From a virus, in IMG/VR virus record IMGVR_UViG_3300030012_005163, positions 1-64,000 of that record: 64,000 bases of DNA. One strand, 5' to 3'. The notes under the pieces were generated by a model. It saw only the letters and a program-made list of their open reading frames with translations. It had not been told where the DNA came from and searched no databases. Made by a program: the position numbers and the translations under genes. Positions within the stretch are counted from its first letter, which is position 1, and every line of letters begins with the position of its first letter. Below are positions 7,482-16,545 of this stretch, in pieces.

Positions 7482-9233
7482 ATGGGACATTTATTAAATT
7501 CAGGTGAAGTTGGAAATATCGGACTAGAACACTTGAAACAAATCAGATCTAAAACCATCGGAAAATGGGATTCTTTAGGATTCTTAGAAGGTTTAAAAGG
7601 TCACGTAAAAGAGAACATCGCTCAGTTATACGAAAACCAAGCTTCAGCTTTATTAACAGAAGCTACAGATGCTGGTTCATCTGGTTCTTTCGAAACTGTA
7701 GTTTTCCCTATCGTAAGAAGGGTATTCTCAAAATTATTGGCTAACGATATCGTATCGGTACAGGCGATGAACATGCCAATTGGAAAATTATTTTACTTTG
7801 TACCAAAAACAACTGGAAGAAATCACAATCCTTTAAATGGTAACGCAACTAACGGTTCATTACCAGAATGTGTATTCAGTTCTTGTAGCGGAAATGCCGT
7901 TTCAGAATTCTTACAAAAATCATTATATGATGTATTCTATAATGACGGTATGTTTGACGCATCTAAAGGTACTGCAACTGTACAAGTAGCTGAAGGTTAC
8001 GGTGCAATTGTAAGTGCTAACGGTGAAACTGTTGTTACTGCATTTGCAGACCAACCAGTTGCTGCTGACGGATCAATCAGAAGTCTTTCTATGTGTATTT
8101 CTGGATTCACAACTGCTGGAGCTGGAAGATTAACTGGACCTGACGGAAACGAAATGGATACAGAATCTTTCTTAGCATCATTAAGAATTGTTGCTGACGG
8201 TCCTGTAGTTGACCCAGCTGGTGATACATTTATCGCGGCAGGTGCTTCAATTCCATTTAACGTAACTGCACAGAAATACGGAAGAGGTATCGTTGATTAT
8301 AATGATATCTGTAATCCTGATGGATGTTTATTAGTAACTTTAGATTTAACTACACCTGCGTGTGTTAGTTGTTCTGGAAGTAGCTTTGATGGTTATGTTG
8401 GAGCTTCTGGTGGATCAGTAACTACTGGTTTATCATTCTCTGGTTCTTGGATGCAATATGCAACTTTAGAATTCGCAACTGAAATGGGAGAAGTTTCTTT
8501 CGAACTTGATGAAGTAGTTGTTTCGGTAACTGAAAGAAAATTAAGAGCAACTTGGTCGCCAGAATTAGCACAAGACGTTAGTGCATTCCATAACATTGAT
8601 GCTGAAGCTGAATTAACGGCTTTATTATCTGAGCAGGTAGCAGCTGAAATCGATAGGGAAATCCTTAGAGATTTAAGATCTGGTGCAGCTTGGTCATTAA
8701 GATGGGATTACAACGGATGGAAAAGAGCTAATAATGGTGGTGGATTTAACGCATACACTCAGAAAGAGTGGAATCAGACGTTAATCACTAGAATTAACCA
8801 ATTATCTGCACAAATTCATAAATCAACTCTAAGAGGTGGTGCTAACTTTATCGTAGTTTCTTCTGAAGCTTCAGCGATATTTGATGATTTAGAATACTTC
8901 CACGTATCTAACGCAGCACCTGAGCAAGATCAATACAATATGGGTATTGAGAAGATTGGTTCATTAGGAGGAAGATACACTGTATATAGAGATCCTTACG
9001 CACCAGCTAACTCAATCATTGTTGGACACAAAGGGAAGTCATTATTGGATACTGGGTACATTTATGCACCTTACGTACCATTACAATTGACTCCAACGTT
9101 ACAAAACCCATTCAACTTTGCACCAACTAAGGGTATCATGACTAGATACGCTAAGAAAATGGTTAATAACCGTTTCTATGGTACAGTAACAATTGATGGA
9201 GTTGTAACATTTGATGTTAACTTATTAAGATAA
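7482..9233 (+). CDS. 23: Major capsid protein, gp23-like
   Basis: The main shell subunit (HK97 fold in T4 gp23). It is 583 aa against 521 in T4. Diagnostic stretches lie near residues 395-470: AAEIDREILRDLRSGA, RWDYNGWKRANN and LRGGANFIVVSSEAS. ALLTE|ATDAG (cut predicted after E60) matches the (L/I)xE prohead-protease rule; T4 gp23 is cut after E65. An inserted region at residues 120-350 is unusually Cys-rich (LPECVFSSCSG, NPDGCLLV, PACVSCSG) and probably forms the exposed insertion domain. No promoter motif precedes it (38-base A-rich gap), so it is likely co-transcribed with the scaffold. A terminator follows. Confidence 0.95.
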   Translation: MGHLLNSGEVGNIGLEHLKQIRSKTIGKWDSLGFLEGLKGHVKENIAQLYENQASALLTEATDAGSSGSFETVVFPIVRRVFSKLLANDIVSVQAMNMPIGKLFYFVPKTTGRNHNPLNGNATNGSLPECVFSSCSGNAVSEFLQKSLYDVFYNDGMFDASKGTATVQVAEGYGAIVSANGETVVTAFADQPVAADGSIRSLSMCISGFTTAGAGRLTGPDGNEMDTESFLASLRIVADGPVVDPAGDTFIAAGASIPFNVTAQKYGRGIVDYNDICNPDGCLLVTLDLTTPACVSCSGSSFDGYVGASGGSVTTGLSFSGSWMQYATLEFATEMGEVSFELDEVVVSVTERKLRATWSPELAQDVSAFHNIDAEAELTALLSEQVAAEIDREILRDLRSGAAWSLRWDYNGWKRANNGGGFNAYTQKEWNQTLITRINQLSAQIHKSTLRGGANFIVVSSEASAIFDDLEYFHVSNAAPEQDQYNMGIEKIGSLGGRYTVYRDPYAPANSIIVGHKGKSLLDTGYIYAPYVPLQLTPTLQNPFNFAPTKGIMTRYAKKMVNNRFYGTVTIDGVVTFDVNLLR

Positions 9234-9256
9234 TCTTAATAATACAACTTAATATT

Positions 9257-9292
9257 AAAAAGGGTGGAATTTATTTTCTACCCTTTTTTTTT
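9257..9292 (+). terminator. Intrinsic terminator after major capsid gene
   Basis: GGGTGGAA pairs with TTTTCTACCC (with G-U pairs) and a run of nine T follows. It lies 24 bases after the capsid stop codon. Confidence 0.85.
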
Positions 9293-9300
9293 GTTTTAAT

Positions 9301-9317
9301 AGATATTTATTATTATA
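9301..9317 (+). promoter_or_regulatory. Late-type promoter motif
   Basis: AGATATTTATTATTATA lies 10 bases before the ATG at 9328 and directly after the capsid terminator. It belongs to the ATATTTATWA family. The promoter role is inferred. Confidence 0.55.
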
Positions 9318-9327
9318 TTAGCATACT

Positions 9328-10218
9328 ATGATTATTAAGAAAAAGCACGTATTATTAGAATCACTTTTAATTGACACTATTGATGAGTTTACACCACAAG
9401 AAAAAAAATTATTAACTGTTCTTCATCAAAAATTTGGTATGGGATCTGGTAAGATTGAAAAATCTTGGAACTTTGATAAGTGGGGTGCGGCAGCATTCTT
9501 AATAGAATATTTTGAAACTCCTTATGATATTGCACATGATTTAGCGTCTACCTATTATTGGAATGGTGAAAAATTGTTTAAGGAGTTCGAAAGTCTTAGG
9601 AAAAAAAATAATAGAAGTGATTTATTTATGAATCACGCATTTAGAGATATACTAGACGACTACATTGAATCAAAGAAAAATGAAGATAATAATTTTTATC
9701 TAACACAACCTGTAGAATATAACGTTAAAACTCAAAGTGAAAATGAAGTACTTCCCGGCATTATATATCAAAGTTTTCCACCAAGAAGTTATAAAGAATT
9801 GGAGGAGTCTAGAAAAGAAGCAAATGAAGTAAAATTATCTGTAAGACCTATGGTTTGGTCTACCTATAACGGTGTTATGTTATATATTCAACCTACTCAA
9901 GAAGATATTATAGAACCAAAGGATATAGAGACTACTAGTTGGGAGACGATGCGTAATATGGGTCTAACTGCATCAATACGATTAGATTATTATAAAGATG
10001 AAGATGAAAAATCTCAAAATTATCTTCGAGGTAAATGTGAATATAAATTCGGACATGAGTATAAAGATGAGGGTATAATATGGAGTGAGGACATAAAATT
10101 ACCTGAAGTTTTATCTAAGGAAAGTGTTTATGAATTTATAGATATGTTACTAGAAAAATTACGTTCTACAATTAATGGAATGACGTTTATTTACGGTAAA
10201 GGTGTAAAAGAGAATTAA
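9328..10218 (+). CDS. Unknown protein downstream of major capsid
   Basis: A 296-aa protein without a recognised family. The N-terminus (MIIKKKHVLLESLL) holds LLE followed by Ser, resembling a T4-type capsid-targeting and cleavage site. Residues 25-85 (FTPQEKKLLTVLHQKF, WNFDKWGAAAFLIEYF) look helical. The C-terminal half has alternating hydrophobic strands. T4 places the vertex protein gp24 after gp23, but nothing here supports that identity. It has its own late-type promoter motif and ends at a palindrome shared with the converging 10289 gene. A head or internal protein is likely. Confidence 0.6.
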   Translation: MIIKKKHVLLESLLIDTIDEFTPQEKKLLTVLHQKFGMGSGKIEKSWNFDKWGAAAFLIEYFETPYDIAHDLASTYYWNGEKLFKEFESLRKKNNRSDLFMNHAFRDILDDYIESKKNEDNNFYLTQPVEYNVKTQSENEVLPGIIYQSFPPRSYKELEESRKEANEVKLSVRPMVWSTYNGVMLYIQPTQEDIIEPKDIETTSWETMRNMGLTASIRLDYYKDEDEKSQNYLRGKCEYKFGHEYKDEGIIWSEDIKLPEVLSKESVYEFIDMLLEKLRSTINGMTFIYGKGVKEN

Positions 10219-10233
10219 AATGACTTAAATCCT

Positions 10234-10259
10234 GTCTTATATGTATATACATATAAGAC
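10234..10259. terminator. Perfect 26-bp palindrome between convergent genes
   Basis: A perfect inverted repeat (GTCTTATATGTAT and its exact complement) lies midway between two converging stop codons at 10218 and 10289. It lacks a strong T run on either side. A bidirectional terminator or mRNA 3'-end stabiliser is the simplest reading. Confidence 0.6.
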
Positions 10260-10288
10260 TGTTAAAAACCCCCTAAAATCGATTAAAA

Positions 10289-11770
10289 TTAGTGTAATTT
10301 GTCTACTTGATTGACAATATTAAAGTTCATTACGTTAGTGTATTGTTTAACTTCTTGATTTGAAGTTAATTTTATGTCAATATAGTATTCATTTGGTATC
10401 ATCCAAGACGTGTCTAGTAAGAAGTAATTTTTGAGATATGCCATATTAACATCTCTCCAGTCAATAACATTTACTTGTGCGTTTCCTTCAGTAACCCAAA
10501 CTCTATATTGTAAATTATCAATTACTTTACTTTCATTAATTGTATAAGGTAATCTTGCAGAAACTAATATTTTTCTCACATCACCTCTTTTAATTCTTTC
10601 ATCTCTTTTTACCCCACTTAATGACATTGCATAATCGACAGGTAAAGAATCGTTATTCCCTATTTGATAGTATTCCGTTTCTGGCTTAATTTCAAAGGAT
10701 AATTCTACATTTTCAATGTCTACACCACCAACTTTTAAATCACTCCACTCATCATAATATAATACCCCACTATCTACTGAGTTAGGGACAAATACTTCTG
10801 CGTAATAAATGCCCGTAGAAACTTGTACAGTTTGTGCGGATGTAATCGCAGAAAAAACACTACCTTCATTGTCGTAAATTGTTACACTAGGATTACTATC
10901 TAAGTTTGTTGGTTCACCTCCTACGTTACTATATAAATAAATTTTATTATATCTATTTTTATAGAAATTTTTTCTATCATCTTTTATAGGGTTGTTATAA
11001 TCAGTTTCTAAAAATGGTTGATAATATGTTTGAGTGTGTCTAGTAAAGAAACCGACATATTGTGCTGGTACAGTTATTATTTCTTCTAATGGTGGTACGA
11101 ATGCAACTCCGTAACCGTAATTAGTTGTACCACCAGTAATTAAACTATTTACTTCTTCAGTCATATCCATTTCGATATTTTCATTACCTTTATCAAAATG
11201 TTGTGTTGCAACTGTGATTCCCGTTACTGAAGGTGTTACTGTAGTATATCCAGTTAAACCTTCACAAGTAGAACCAGTATCACCATTAAAAGAACAATAC
11301 GTTTCTGCGGAATATACACCTTCATCCACCCAAGGTGTTAATGTATCAGATTGAAACCAATTACTAGCACTTTGTACAAAAGTAATATCGTTATCATCTT
11401 CTAATTTTATAAATCTTTGATAATCATAACCAGTCCCCTCATCCCAATCTTGATTTACTCTAAATAACATCAAATCAAAGGAAGATGTTCTTTGTTTTTC
11501 ATCTAATGCTTTTTGTGCTTGTAAATTTCTATCAAAAAAAGAACTATTACACATTCTAAGAGTGTGAGTAACTTTAGATAAATCACCTAACTCACCATTA
11601 TTATATCTATTTTGTAAATCTTCTATATCAAAATATAATAAATGTCTAGTAAAATCTGTTTCACTAGTTTTACCACCATAATACAATTCCGCAATAGGAT
11701 TTCTACCCGTATTTACGTCGCTATTTTTAATTATAGTATTATTTTTATCTATGTAAGTTCTTATTACCAT
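10289..11770 (-). CDS. Unknown virion-associated protein, beta-rich (possible tail protein)
   Basis: A 493-aa beta-rich protein without a confident family. The N-terminal 200 residues (ELYYGGKTSETDFTRHLLYFDIEDL, cited in part; FDLMLFRVNQDWDEGTGYDY) resemble DNRLRE-type carbohydrate-binding modules, in which paired strands end in LLYFD and DWDEGTG-like turns. The rest (residues 250-490) looks like further beta-sandwich domains. It lies downstream of the gp5-like gene on the same strand, and a late-type motif precedes it. A baseplate or tail surface protein is inferred. Confidence 0.55.
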   Translation of the reverse strand: MVIRTYIDKNNTIIKNSDVNTGRNPIAELYYGGKTSETDFTRHLLYFDIEDLQNRYNNGELGDLSKVTHTLRMCNSSFFDRNLQAQKALDEKQRTSSFDLMLFRVNQDWDEGTGYDYQRFIKLEDDNDITFVQSASNWFQSDTLTPWVDEGVYSAETYCSFNGDTGSTCEGLTGYTTVTPSVTGITVATQHFDKGNENIEMDMTEEVNSLITGGTTNYGYGVAFVPPLEEIITVPAQYVGFFTRHTQTYYQPFLETDYNNPIKDDRKNFYKNRYNKIYLYSNVGGEPTNLDSNPSVTIYDNEGSVFSAITSAQTVQVSTGIYYAEVFVPNSVDSGVLYYDEWSDLKVGGVDIENVELSFEIKPETEYYQIGNNDSLPVDYAMSLSGVKRDERIKRGDVRKILVSARLPYTINESKVIDNLQYRVWVTEGNAQVNVIDWRDVNMAYLKNYFLLDTSWMIPNEYYIDIKLTSNQEVKQYTNVMNFNIVNQVDKLH

Positions 11771-11780
11771 ATCTTTTTAT

Positions 11781-11792
11781 ATATAAATATCT
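11781..11792 (-). promoter_or_regulatory. Late-type promoter motif on minus strand
   Basis: Read on the minus strand this is AGATATTTATAT followed by ATAAAAAG, 10 bases before the 11770 start. It overlaps the stop codon of the upstream gene. Confidence 0.55.
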
Positions 11793-13114
11793 TAATTACT
11801 GTTAATGTTTTTATTTAATATACTATCTAAATCAAAATTTAACACATTTATTTTATTTGGTAATTCTGTTGCGGGCATTCCGTGATAATTGTGAGTATGT
11901 CCAGCCACATAAGATTTAACTAATTCTAAAAATTCTACTAATATATCACCATATACTAAAGGATGTGCTTCATTATTTATTTTCTTTTGTTCTTCAGTAG
12001 AAATTAATTCTTCAGGATTTGTTAAATTGAAGGTATGTGGTCCATCGTGACTAATTAAATTAATTTTATTACCTACCATATTAATAACACTCCCACTTCT
12101 CTCCGTATTGGCTTCCATTTTTACTACTTTAATGGTTTTTTTAACTTCTTTTTTATTACCTTTAAAAAATGCCACTCTACTGGTTACTGCCTCTTCCCCA
12201 CCATATTCTTTTAATATTTCATCTGAGTTGGATTTTAATTTCCATTTTCCCACCACAAATGGTTTAATCGCAGTATTTGCGGCAATAATTGCACTTTCTC
12301 TTGTTGAAAAACCGGGGTTTAAAAAGTTTTGTTCAAAAAGAGTAGAATTGTTTTTTATTTGTGTAACTTTTATTCTCACCACATTTTTAGTACTTTGAGA
12401 ATATTCATTAGGGGTTAAATTGCCGGCTAACACTTCATTATCAACATTTAATGTATCTATTTGAACATTTATTAAGGTTTCTGCTTTATCATAAACATAA
12501 TTAGTTATTACTTTATCCTCTAAAGTTCTTACTAATTCATTACCACCGTATTTTACTTGAATATATCCTAAATCTCTATCATTAAATTGATTTTTTTCTT
12601 CAGTGTCTATATATTTACCTGCACGTATCCATATTTGTCCCTCTTTCAATATAACATCTGTGTTACCTCTTCCTTGTAAAGCGATGTCTTCCGTATTTGG
12701 GTAAACACCTTCGGTATTACTTAAAGTTATATCAGGTAATTTAAATTTACCGCCTGTCATTACTGATCTAGCGTCGACTATTGGATCATAATTTAATTTA
12801 TTAGATTGAGAAATTAATGGACCCATCCAAAATCTCTGGCTGGAAAATTCAGTGTATTTTACACCTTTTTTATGTTCATATTGAAATACTAAAACTAATT
12901 CACCAATTTTAGGCATTACATTTAAAAATCTAGGTGTAAGTGGTACACAATAAGGTAATGATTGAACTGTCACATCTGATTTGTCTATACCATCTATTTT
13001 AACTCTTATTCTACCTGTTTTTTTAGGGTCATCAACATCCATAACTTCACCTACTCTAATTAATGGTATAGTTCTCCTGTTTAACTTATCATATGTTGCA
13101 TTTGCATTTGCCAT
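11792..13114 (-). CDS. 5: Baseplate hub OB-fold protein, gp5-like without lysozyme domain
   Basis: A probable central baseplate spike/hub component. Residues 17-115 form the gp5/VgrG-type OB fold: VGEVMDVDDPKKTGRIRVKI, then LPYCVPLTPRF and PKIGELVLVFQYE, ending in RFWMGPLIS. The C-terminus (NKINLISHDGPHTFNLTN, then YVAGHTHNYHG) matches the end of gp5-like proteins where the spike helix begins. At 440 aa it is shorter than T4 gp5 (575 aa), and no lysozyme motif is visible between OB fold and C-terminus, so cell-wall digestion would be done elsewhere. Its start codon overlaps the upstream stop as TAATG, suggesting coupled translation. Confidence 0.85.
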   Translation of the reverse strand: MANANATYDKLNRRTIPLIRVGEVMDVDDPKKTGRIRVKIDGIDKSDVTVQSLPYCVPLTPRFLNVMPKIGELVLVFQYEHKKGVKYTEFSSQRFWMGPLISQSNKLNYDPIVDARSVMTGGKFKLPDITLSNTEGVYPNTEDIALQGRGNTDVILKEGQIWIRAGKYIDTEEKNQFNDRDLGYIQVKYGGNELVRTLEDKVITNYVYDKAETLINVQIDTLNVDNEVLAGNLTPNEYSQSTKNVVRIKVTQIKNNSTLFEQNFLNPGFSTRESAIIAANTAIKPFVVGKWKLKSNSDEILKEYGGEEAVTSRVAFFKGNKKEVKKTIKVVKMEANTERSGSVINMVGNKINLISHDGPHTFNLTNPEELISTEEQKKINNEAHPLVYGDILVEFLELVKSYVAGHTHNYHGMPATELPNKINVLNFDLDSILNKNINSN

Positions 13115-13311
13115 TAATCAATTCCTTTTTGTCTATTTTCTAATATAGTACTACCTAATAAATATTCTTTTTCTAAATCGTCTATTTTATCTAATAATTT
13201 AGTTATCTGTACTTTAAGAGATGAGTGATATTCTTTTATACTTTCTAATTCATGTTTAATATTAGTATTAGACATATCATTCCATTTTATTATTTCTTTT
13301 TGTTTTTCCAT
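13114..13311 (-). CDS. Small coiled-coil protein upstream of gp5-like gene
   Basis: A 65-aa, highly charged helical protein. Residues 15-55 show heptad-like spacing (HELESIKEYHSSLKVQITKL). It has no membrane segment. Its stop codon shares a base with the start of the gp5-like gene (TAATG), and it starts 1 base after the 13313 gene ends, so it is part of the baseplate operon. A small baseplate assembly factor or chaperone is possible; the function is unknown. Confidence 0.7.
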   Translation of the reverse strand: MEKQKEIIKWNDMSNTNIKHELESIKEYHSSLKVQITKLLDKIDDLEKEYLLGSTILENRQKGID

Positions 13312-13312
13312 T

Positions 13313-13708
13313 TTATCTAATTATTCCTGAACCTTTTACTTGACCAATAATAGGTATATCATTAATACCAAAACCTATAGGTGTGGGTGGTGTACCTGGT
13401 GTATATACAGTTACATTTATTGCATTTTCAGGTATTACTATTTCTACTTTTGCGTCAGTTAGTAATGCTTCTACTATTGCATTTATTCTCTCTTTTTCCA
13501 TCGCTAAATCTTGTTCAGAAGGTACTGCAGGTACACCTGCTTTTGTTTTATTAGACACTAATCTTGCCCATATTCCTTCAGCACTTAATCCAGGTCTTGT
13601 TGGCATACCCAACCCAATTTGTATTTTACTTATAGGTGGTAAAGGTGTAGGTGGATTTATAATCGACCTTAAAAATTTTGATATTGTATCTAATGAAGTT
13701 ATACTCAT
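13313..13708 (-). CDS. Unknown baseplate-operon protein, Pro-rich
   Basis: A 131-aa protein of unknown family. Pro-rich ends (NPPTPLPPISK at residues 18-28; TPGTPPTPIGFG at 106-117) flank a helical middle (AMEKERINAIVEALLTDA). It is packed between the 556-aa protein (2-base gap upstream) and the coiled-coil gene (1-base gap downstream), so it is surely co-transcribed with the baseplate genes. A structural or assembly role is inferred from context. Confidence 0.65.
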   Translation of the reverse strand: MSITSLDTISKFLRSIINPPTPLPPISKIQIGLGMPTRPGLSAEGIWARLVSNKTKAGVPAVPSEQDLAMEKERINAIVEALLTDAKVEIVIPENAINVTVYTPGTPPTPIGFGINDIPIIGQVKGSGIIR

Positions 13709-13710
13709 AA

Positions 13711-15381
13711 TTAACAGAATTTACCTAATCCTTCACCCTCTAATCCTAAAGATGCCTTAACAGGTCCTAAATTTAAATTATTGGTAAAGTTAGTTATATC
13801 ATTATACTTATCTTTAACACCTTTTAGTGCATTGATAATTTTTTGTCGTGTATCAGGAGGTAAATTAGAAAATCCAGGAATTAACGATTGTATAGACAAT
13901 TGATAATTTGCCCATTTTTCTTTTAATATTTTACCTAACACACACAATAATAAAGGTTTTAAATTTCTTAATATCCATGGTATTATTAATTCATATAATA
14001 ATTTTTTTAATAATTCACCAATTATATTTCTCCATATGCAACTAGTTGCTTTATAATATTGTTTTAAACCACCCTTAATTTCACCATTCACTAAATACTC
14101 CATAAGTTGATTTAAATATTTATTTTTTGGTGAATTAGTTAGTTTAAATAATTCAGTAGTTATATTTGCTAACAATCTTAAAAAGAATTCAAAACCTGCT
14201 TTTTGTTGATCTATTGGATCTACATTATTACCGGTTTGTCGTACTATACTATCCATAGCACTTTTTATTAATTCTACTTTTTTACCATTATCTGTTGCAC
14301 CAGATAATTGGTTACCTAAATCAATCAAAGTTTCTGGTGAAACTGAAGCAGTTTTTTTATTACAACAATCAGTAAAAACCATTTGTCCTTTTTTCTTATC
14401 TTCTACTGCTTTTTTAATGTTAACAACTTGTTTGGGTGTAAACTCAAAAAATGAATCATCTACAATGACTTCTTTATCATCTATACCGAATTCTATTAAT
14501 TGATTAATATATGCGTCTGCCTCTGCTTCTTTTTCAACACATAAATCACTTATACCTTTTTTATCTCTTAAATTCTTAGTGAGGGTCCCAAACACACTGT
14601 CGATAGAATTTGGAAATAACGTTTCAATATCAAATAAAGGTAAAATACTGTCAATGTATTCTGTAGAAAAATCAGTTAAAGTTTTATTATGATAGTAATC
14701 ATCAATTTTCATATTAATGACATTACTTTCTGCTTTAGTAGTTTGAGGACTGTTAGCTAATCCTGCAGTAAAGGCAGTTGATTCGTTTTCTAAAAAAGTA
14801 AAATGTGCAATTGTTCTACCATTTTTTGGGTTTTTCCACGGAATAGTAGCAGGTGCTTGTTGTATTACATTCCATAAAAATGAATTAAAACCATAATCAT
14901 ATTTTAATTTCCCTATTTCACTATTAGGATTTATTTTAAGTAAACATCTTTCATCAATATCTTCTACTTTTACATTAAAACCAATTCCTTCTTGTCCTGT
15001 AGTAGGATTAGTAAGAAATAACCATTCACCTATTGTAGGTTGTACCTTACATGTATAACATGAACGAATACCCATTTTAAATAAATTTGCTAATCTTATT
15101 TGAAGAGGTTTTATGACTGAAACCAACCAATTTAAAATTCTTGCCCTTAATTCATCTATTTTTAAATCACCCAACACCGCTAATATATCTTTAAGAAAGA
15201 AAAATATTGCAAAATTAATATTAAGAGAAGGTAAAGATGCATCTATAGTAAATGATGGTGCACCATTACATTGAGCCTTTAACTTTTTAATTTCGTCCAT
15301 TATTTTTTGTTTAATGGCTAATTGCTCTTTTATAGTTTCAATTTTACTACAAATTTTATTTAATTTATTAGGATCCTCCAT
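13711..15381 (-). CDS. Unknown large protein of baseplate operon
   Basis: A 556-aa protein, mostly helical, with no family I recognise. It has an N-terminal coiled-coil-like stretch (residues 5-35), hydrophobic helices around residues 55-110 (FAIFFFLKDILAVLGDLK) and 440-475 (LLKKLLYELIIPWILRNLK), and cysteine pairs (SCYTCK near residue 108; TDCCNKK near 347). The hydrophobic helices could be amphipathic packing surfaces or membrane-interacting. Position directly upstream of the baseplate hub genes suggests a baseplate wedge or tape-measure-associated role. This is inference. Confidence 0.6.
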   Translation of the reverse strand: MEDPNKLNKICSKIETIKEQLAIKQKIMDEIKKLKAQCNGAPSFTIDASLPSLNINFAIFFFLKDILAVLGDLKIDELRARILNWLVSVIKPLQIRLANLFKMGIRSCYTCKVQPTIGEWLFLTNPTTGQEGIGFNVKVEDIDERCLLKINPNSEIGKLKYDYGFNSFLWNVIQQAPATIPWKNPKNGRTIAHFTFLENESTAFTAGLANSPQTTKAESNVINMKIDDYYHNKTLTDFSTEYIDSILPLFDIETLFPNSIDSVFGTLTKNLRDKKGISDLCVEKEAEADAYINQLIEFGIDDKEVIVDDSFFEFTPKQVVNIKKAVEDKKKGQMVFTDCCNKKTASVSPETLIDLGNQLSGATDNGKKVELIKSAMDSIVRQTGNNVDPIDQQKAGFEFFLRLLANITTELFKLTNSPKNKYLNQLMEYLVNGEIKGGLKQYYKATSCIWRNIIGELLKKLLYELIIPWILRNLKPLLLCVLGKILKEKWANYQLSIQSLIPGFSNLPPDTRQKIINALKGVKDKYNDITNFTNNLNLGPVKASLGLEGEGLGKFC

Positions 15382-15387
15382 TTATAT

Positions 15388-15771
15388 TTAGTCTAATTCG
15401 TAATCAGTGTTATTTTTTTCTTTTTTCTCATTAAATAAGTCTCTTAACAAATTTTTATCCTCATCACTTAATGAATTATCACTAGTTTCACTGTTAGTTT
15501 CTTTTTTATCAGTTTCTACTATTTGACTTTGTAATTTTGCTAAAGCTAATTTTCTATCAATAGTCGCCTCAATGATTTTCAAAGTATCATTATTTACTTT
15601 ACCTATCATAGATTCATCATTTATGTCTTCAATTTCAGCTCTATTTTTTCTCTCATTTAATTCTTTTCGAGCACTATTCATTACATTCACACAATCATTA
15701 TAAATTTCTTGCATAAACTCTTGGAGACTTCCCTTATCTAAATTTATTTTAGTTTTTTTTGGTCTTCCCAT
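15388..15771 (-). CDS. Unknown small helical protein
   Basis: A 127-aa charged, helical protein with no recognised family. A basic N-terminus (MGRPKKTKINLDK) precedes a long amphipathic helix (residues 15-90) and an acidic tail. It is the first gene of the minus-strand baseplate unit, has a late-type motif 12 bases upstream, and ends 6 bases before the 556-aa gene. GRPKK resembles an AT-hook, so DNA binding is possible but weakly supported. Confidence 0.6.
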   Translation of the reverse strand: MGRPKKTKINLDKGSLQEFMQEIYNDCVNVMNSARKELNERKNRAEIEDINDESMIGKVNNDTLKIIEATIDRKLALAKLQSQIVETDKKETNSETSDNSLSDEDKNLLRDLFNEKKEKNNTDYELD

Positions 15772-15782
15772 AAGATTTGTTT

Positions 15783-15795
15783 TTATATAAATACT
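15783..15795 (-). promoter_or_regulatory. Late-type promoter motif before baseplate operon
   Basis: The minus strand reads AGTATTTATATAA, 12 bases before the 15771 start. It would drive the baseplate operon 15771 to 11792. The motif family is the same as for the plus-strand head genes. Confidence 0.55.
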
Positions 15796-15807
15796 GGAAA
15801 ACTAAAA

Positions 15808-16545
15808 TTATAATAAACCTTTATCTATTTTAAACCCCTTTAAAGCCGAATAAATCTTTTTGTATCTCCTCATTGCCACTCTTATGTCTTTAGTGGTTAA
15901 TCCAGACAATTCTCTAATATATGCAAGAATCAAATTTTTATTATATTTATTCCCACTTTCAACTTGTTCAAATATAGTTTCCCAATTATCTAATACTTGC
16001 ATTAAAGCATTACCTACTGCTAATTCATTTTCACTTAATTTACCGTGTTCTATTTCTGCTTTAATATTTGCAGAAATTTCTTTAATAAATTCATCTAATG
16101 GCGTTTTATCACCTTCTTCGATTGTGTATTGATAATCATCCATTTCTTCAACGGATTTATAAACATCATCATATGCTAAATCTGTTTTCATTCTTTTATC
16201 AGATTTAAGTAATTGTCCTAATAAATAATTTTTACAAATAGTTCCAAAATATGAATAAGCTTTTTTTCCTTGTTCAGGTTCAAACTTATTCATTTTCATT
16301 GCTAAAAATGATAGTGTATCTGCATGTAGATCTTCAAACTCCATATCTTTTCTATAGAGTTTATAACGTCTAATGATTGATTCTATCATCTTATTAAGTG
16401 GAGCACGTAAACTTTTATTGTAAATTTTATTACGTTGGTGTTCATCCTCACAAGTCAAAAATTCCACAACTGCTTTTTCCTCTTCAGGTCCGAAATATAA
16501 ATTAGTGGTTCTTTTCCTACCTCTTTTTTTAATTTCTTCAGACAT
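15808..16545 (-). CDS. 55: Late transcription sigma factor, gp55-like
   Basis: A sigma-70-family protein that recruits host RNA polymerase to phage late promoters (T4 gp55, 185 aa; this one 245 aa). The region 2-like core spans residues 40-115: LYRKDMEFEDLHADTLSFLAM, then MNKFEPEQGKKAYSYFGTICKNYL, a typical sigma region 2 with the F-P-G-K-AYSYF pattern. Residues 195-240 (NLILAYIRELSGLTTKDIRVAMRRYKK, in part) look like a helix-turn-helix. The basic N-terminus (KKRGRKRTTN) may contact DNA. It fits the recurrent AT-rich late-type motif in this window. The start abuts the stop of the upstream glycosyltransferase. Confidence 0.85.
   Translation of the reverse strand: MSEEIKKRGRKRTTNLYFGPEEEKAVVEFLTCEDEHQRNKIYNKSLRAPLNKMIESIIRRYKLYRKDMEFEDLHADTLSFLAMKMNKFEPEQGKKAYSYFGTICKNYLLGQLLKSDKRMKTDLAYDDVYKSVEEMDDYQYTIEEGDKTPLDEFIKEISANIKAEIEHGKLSENELAVGNALMQVLDNWETIFEQVESGNKYNKNLILAYIRELSGLTTKDIRVAMRRYKKIYSALKGFKIDKGLL

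Noticed and set aside
11792-13114. Lysozyme domain in the gp5-like protein
   Set aside because: No lysozyme motif is present between the OB fold and the C-terminus, and the protein is too short.
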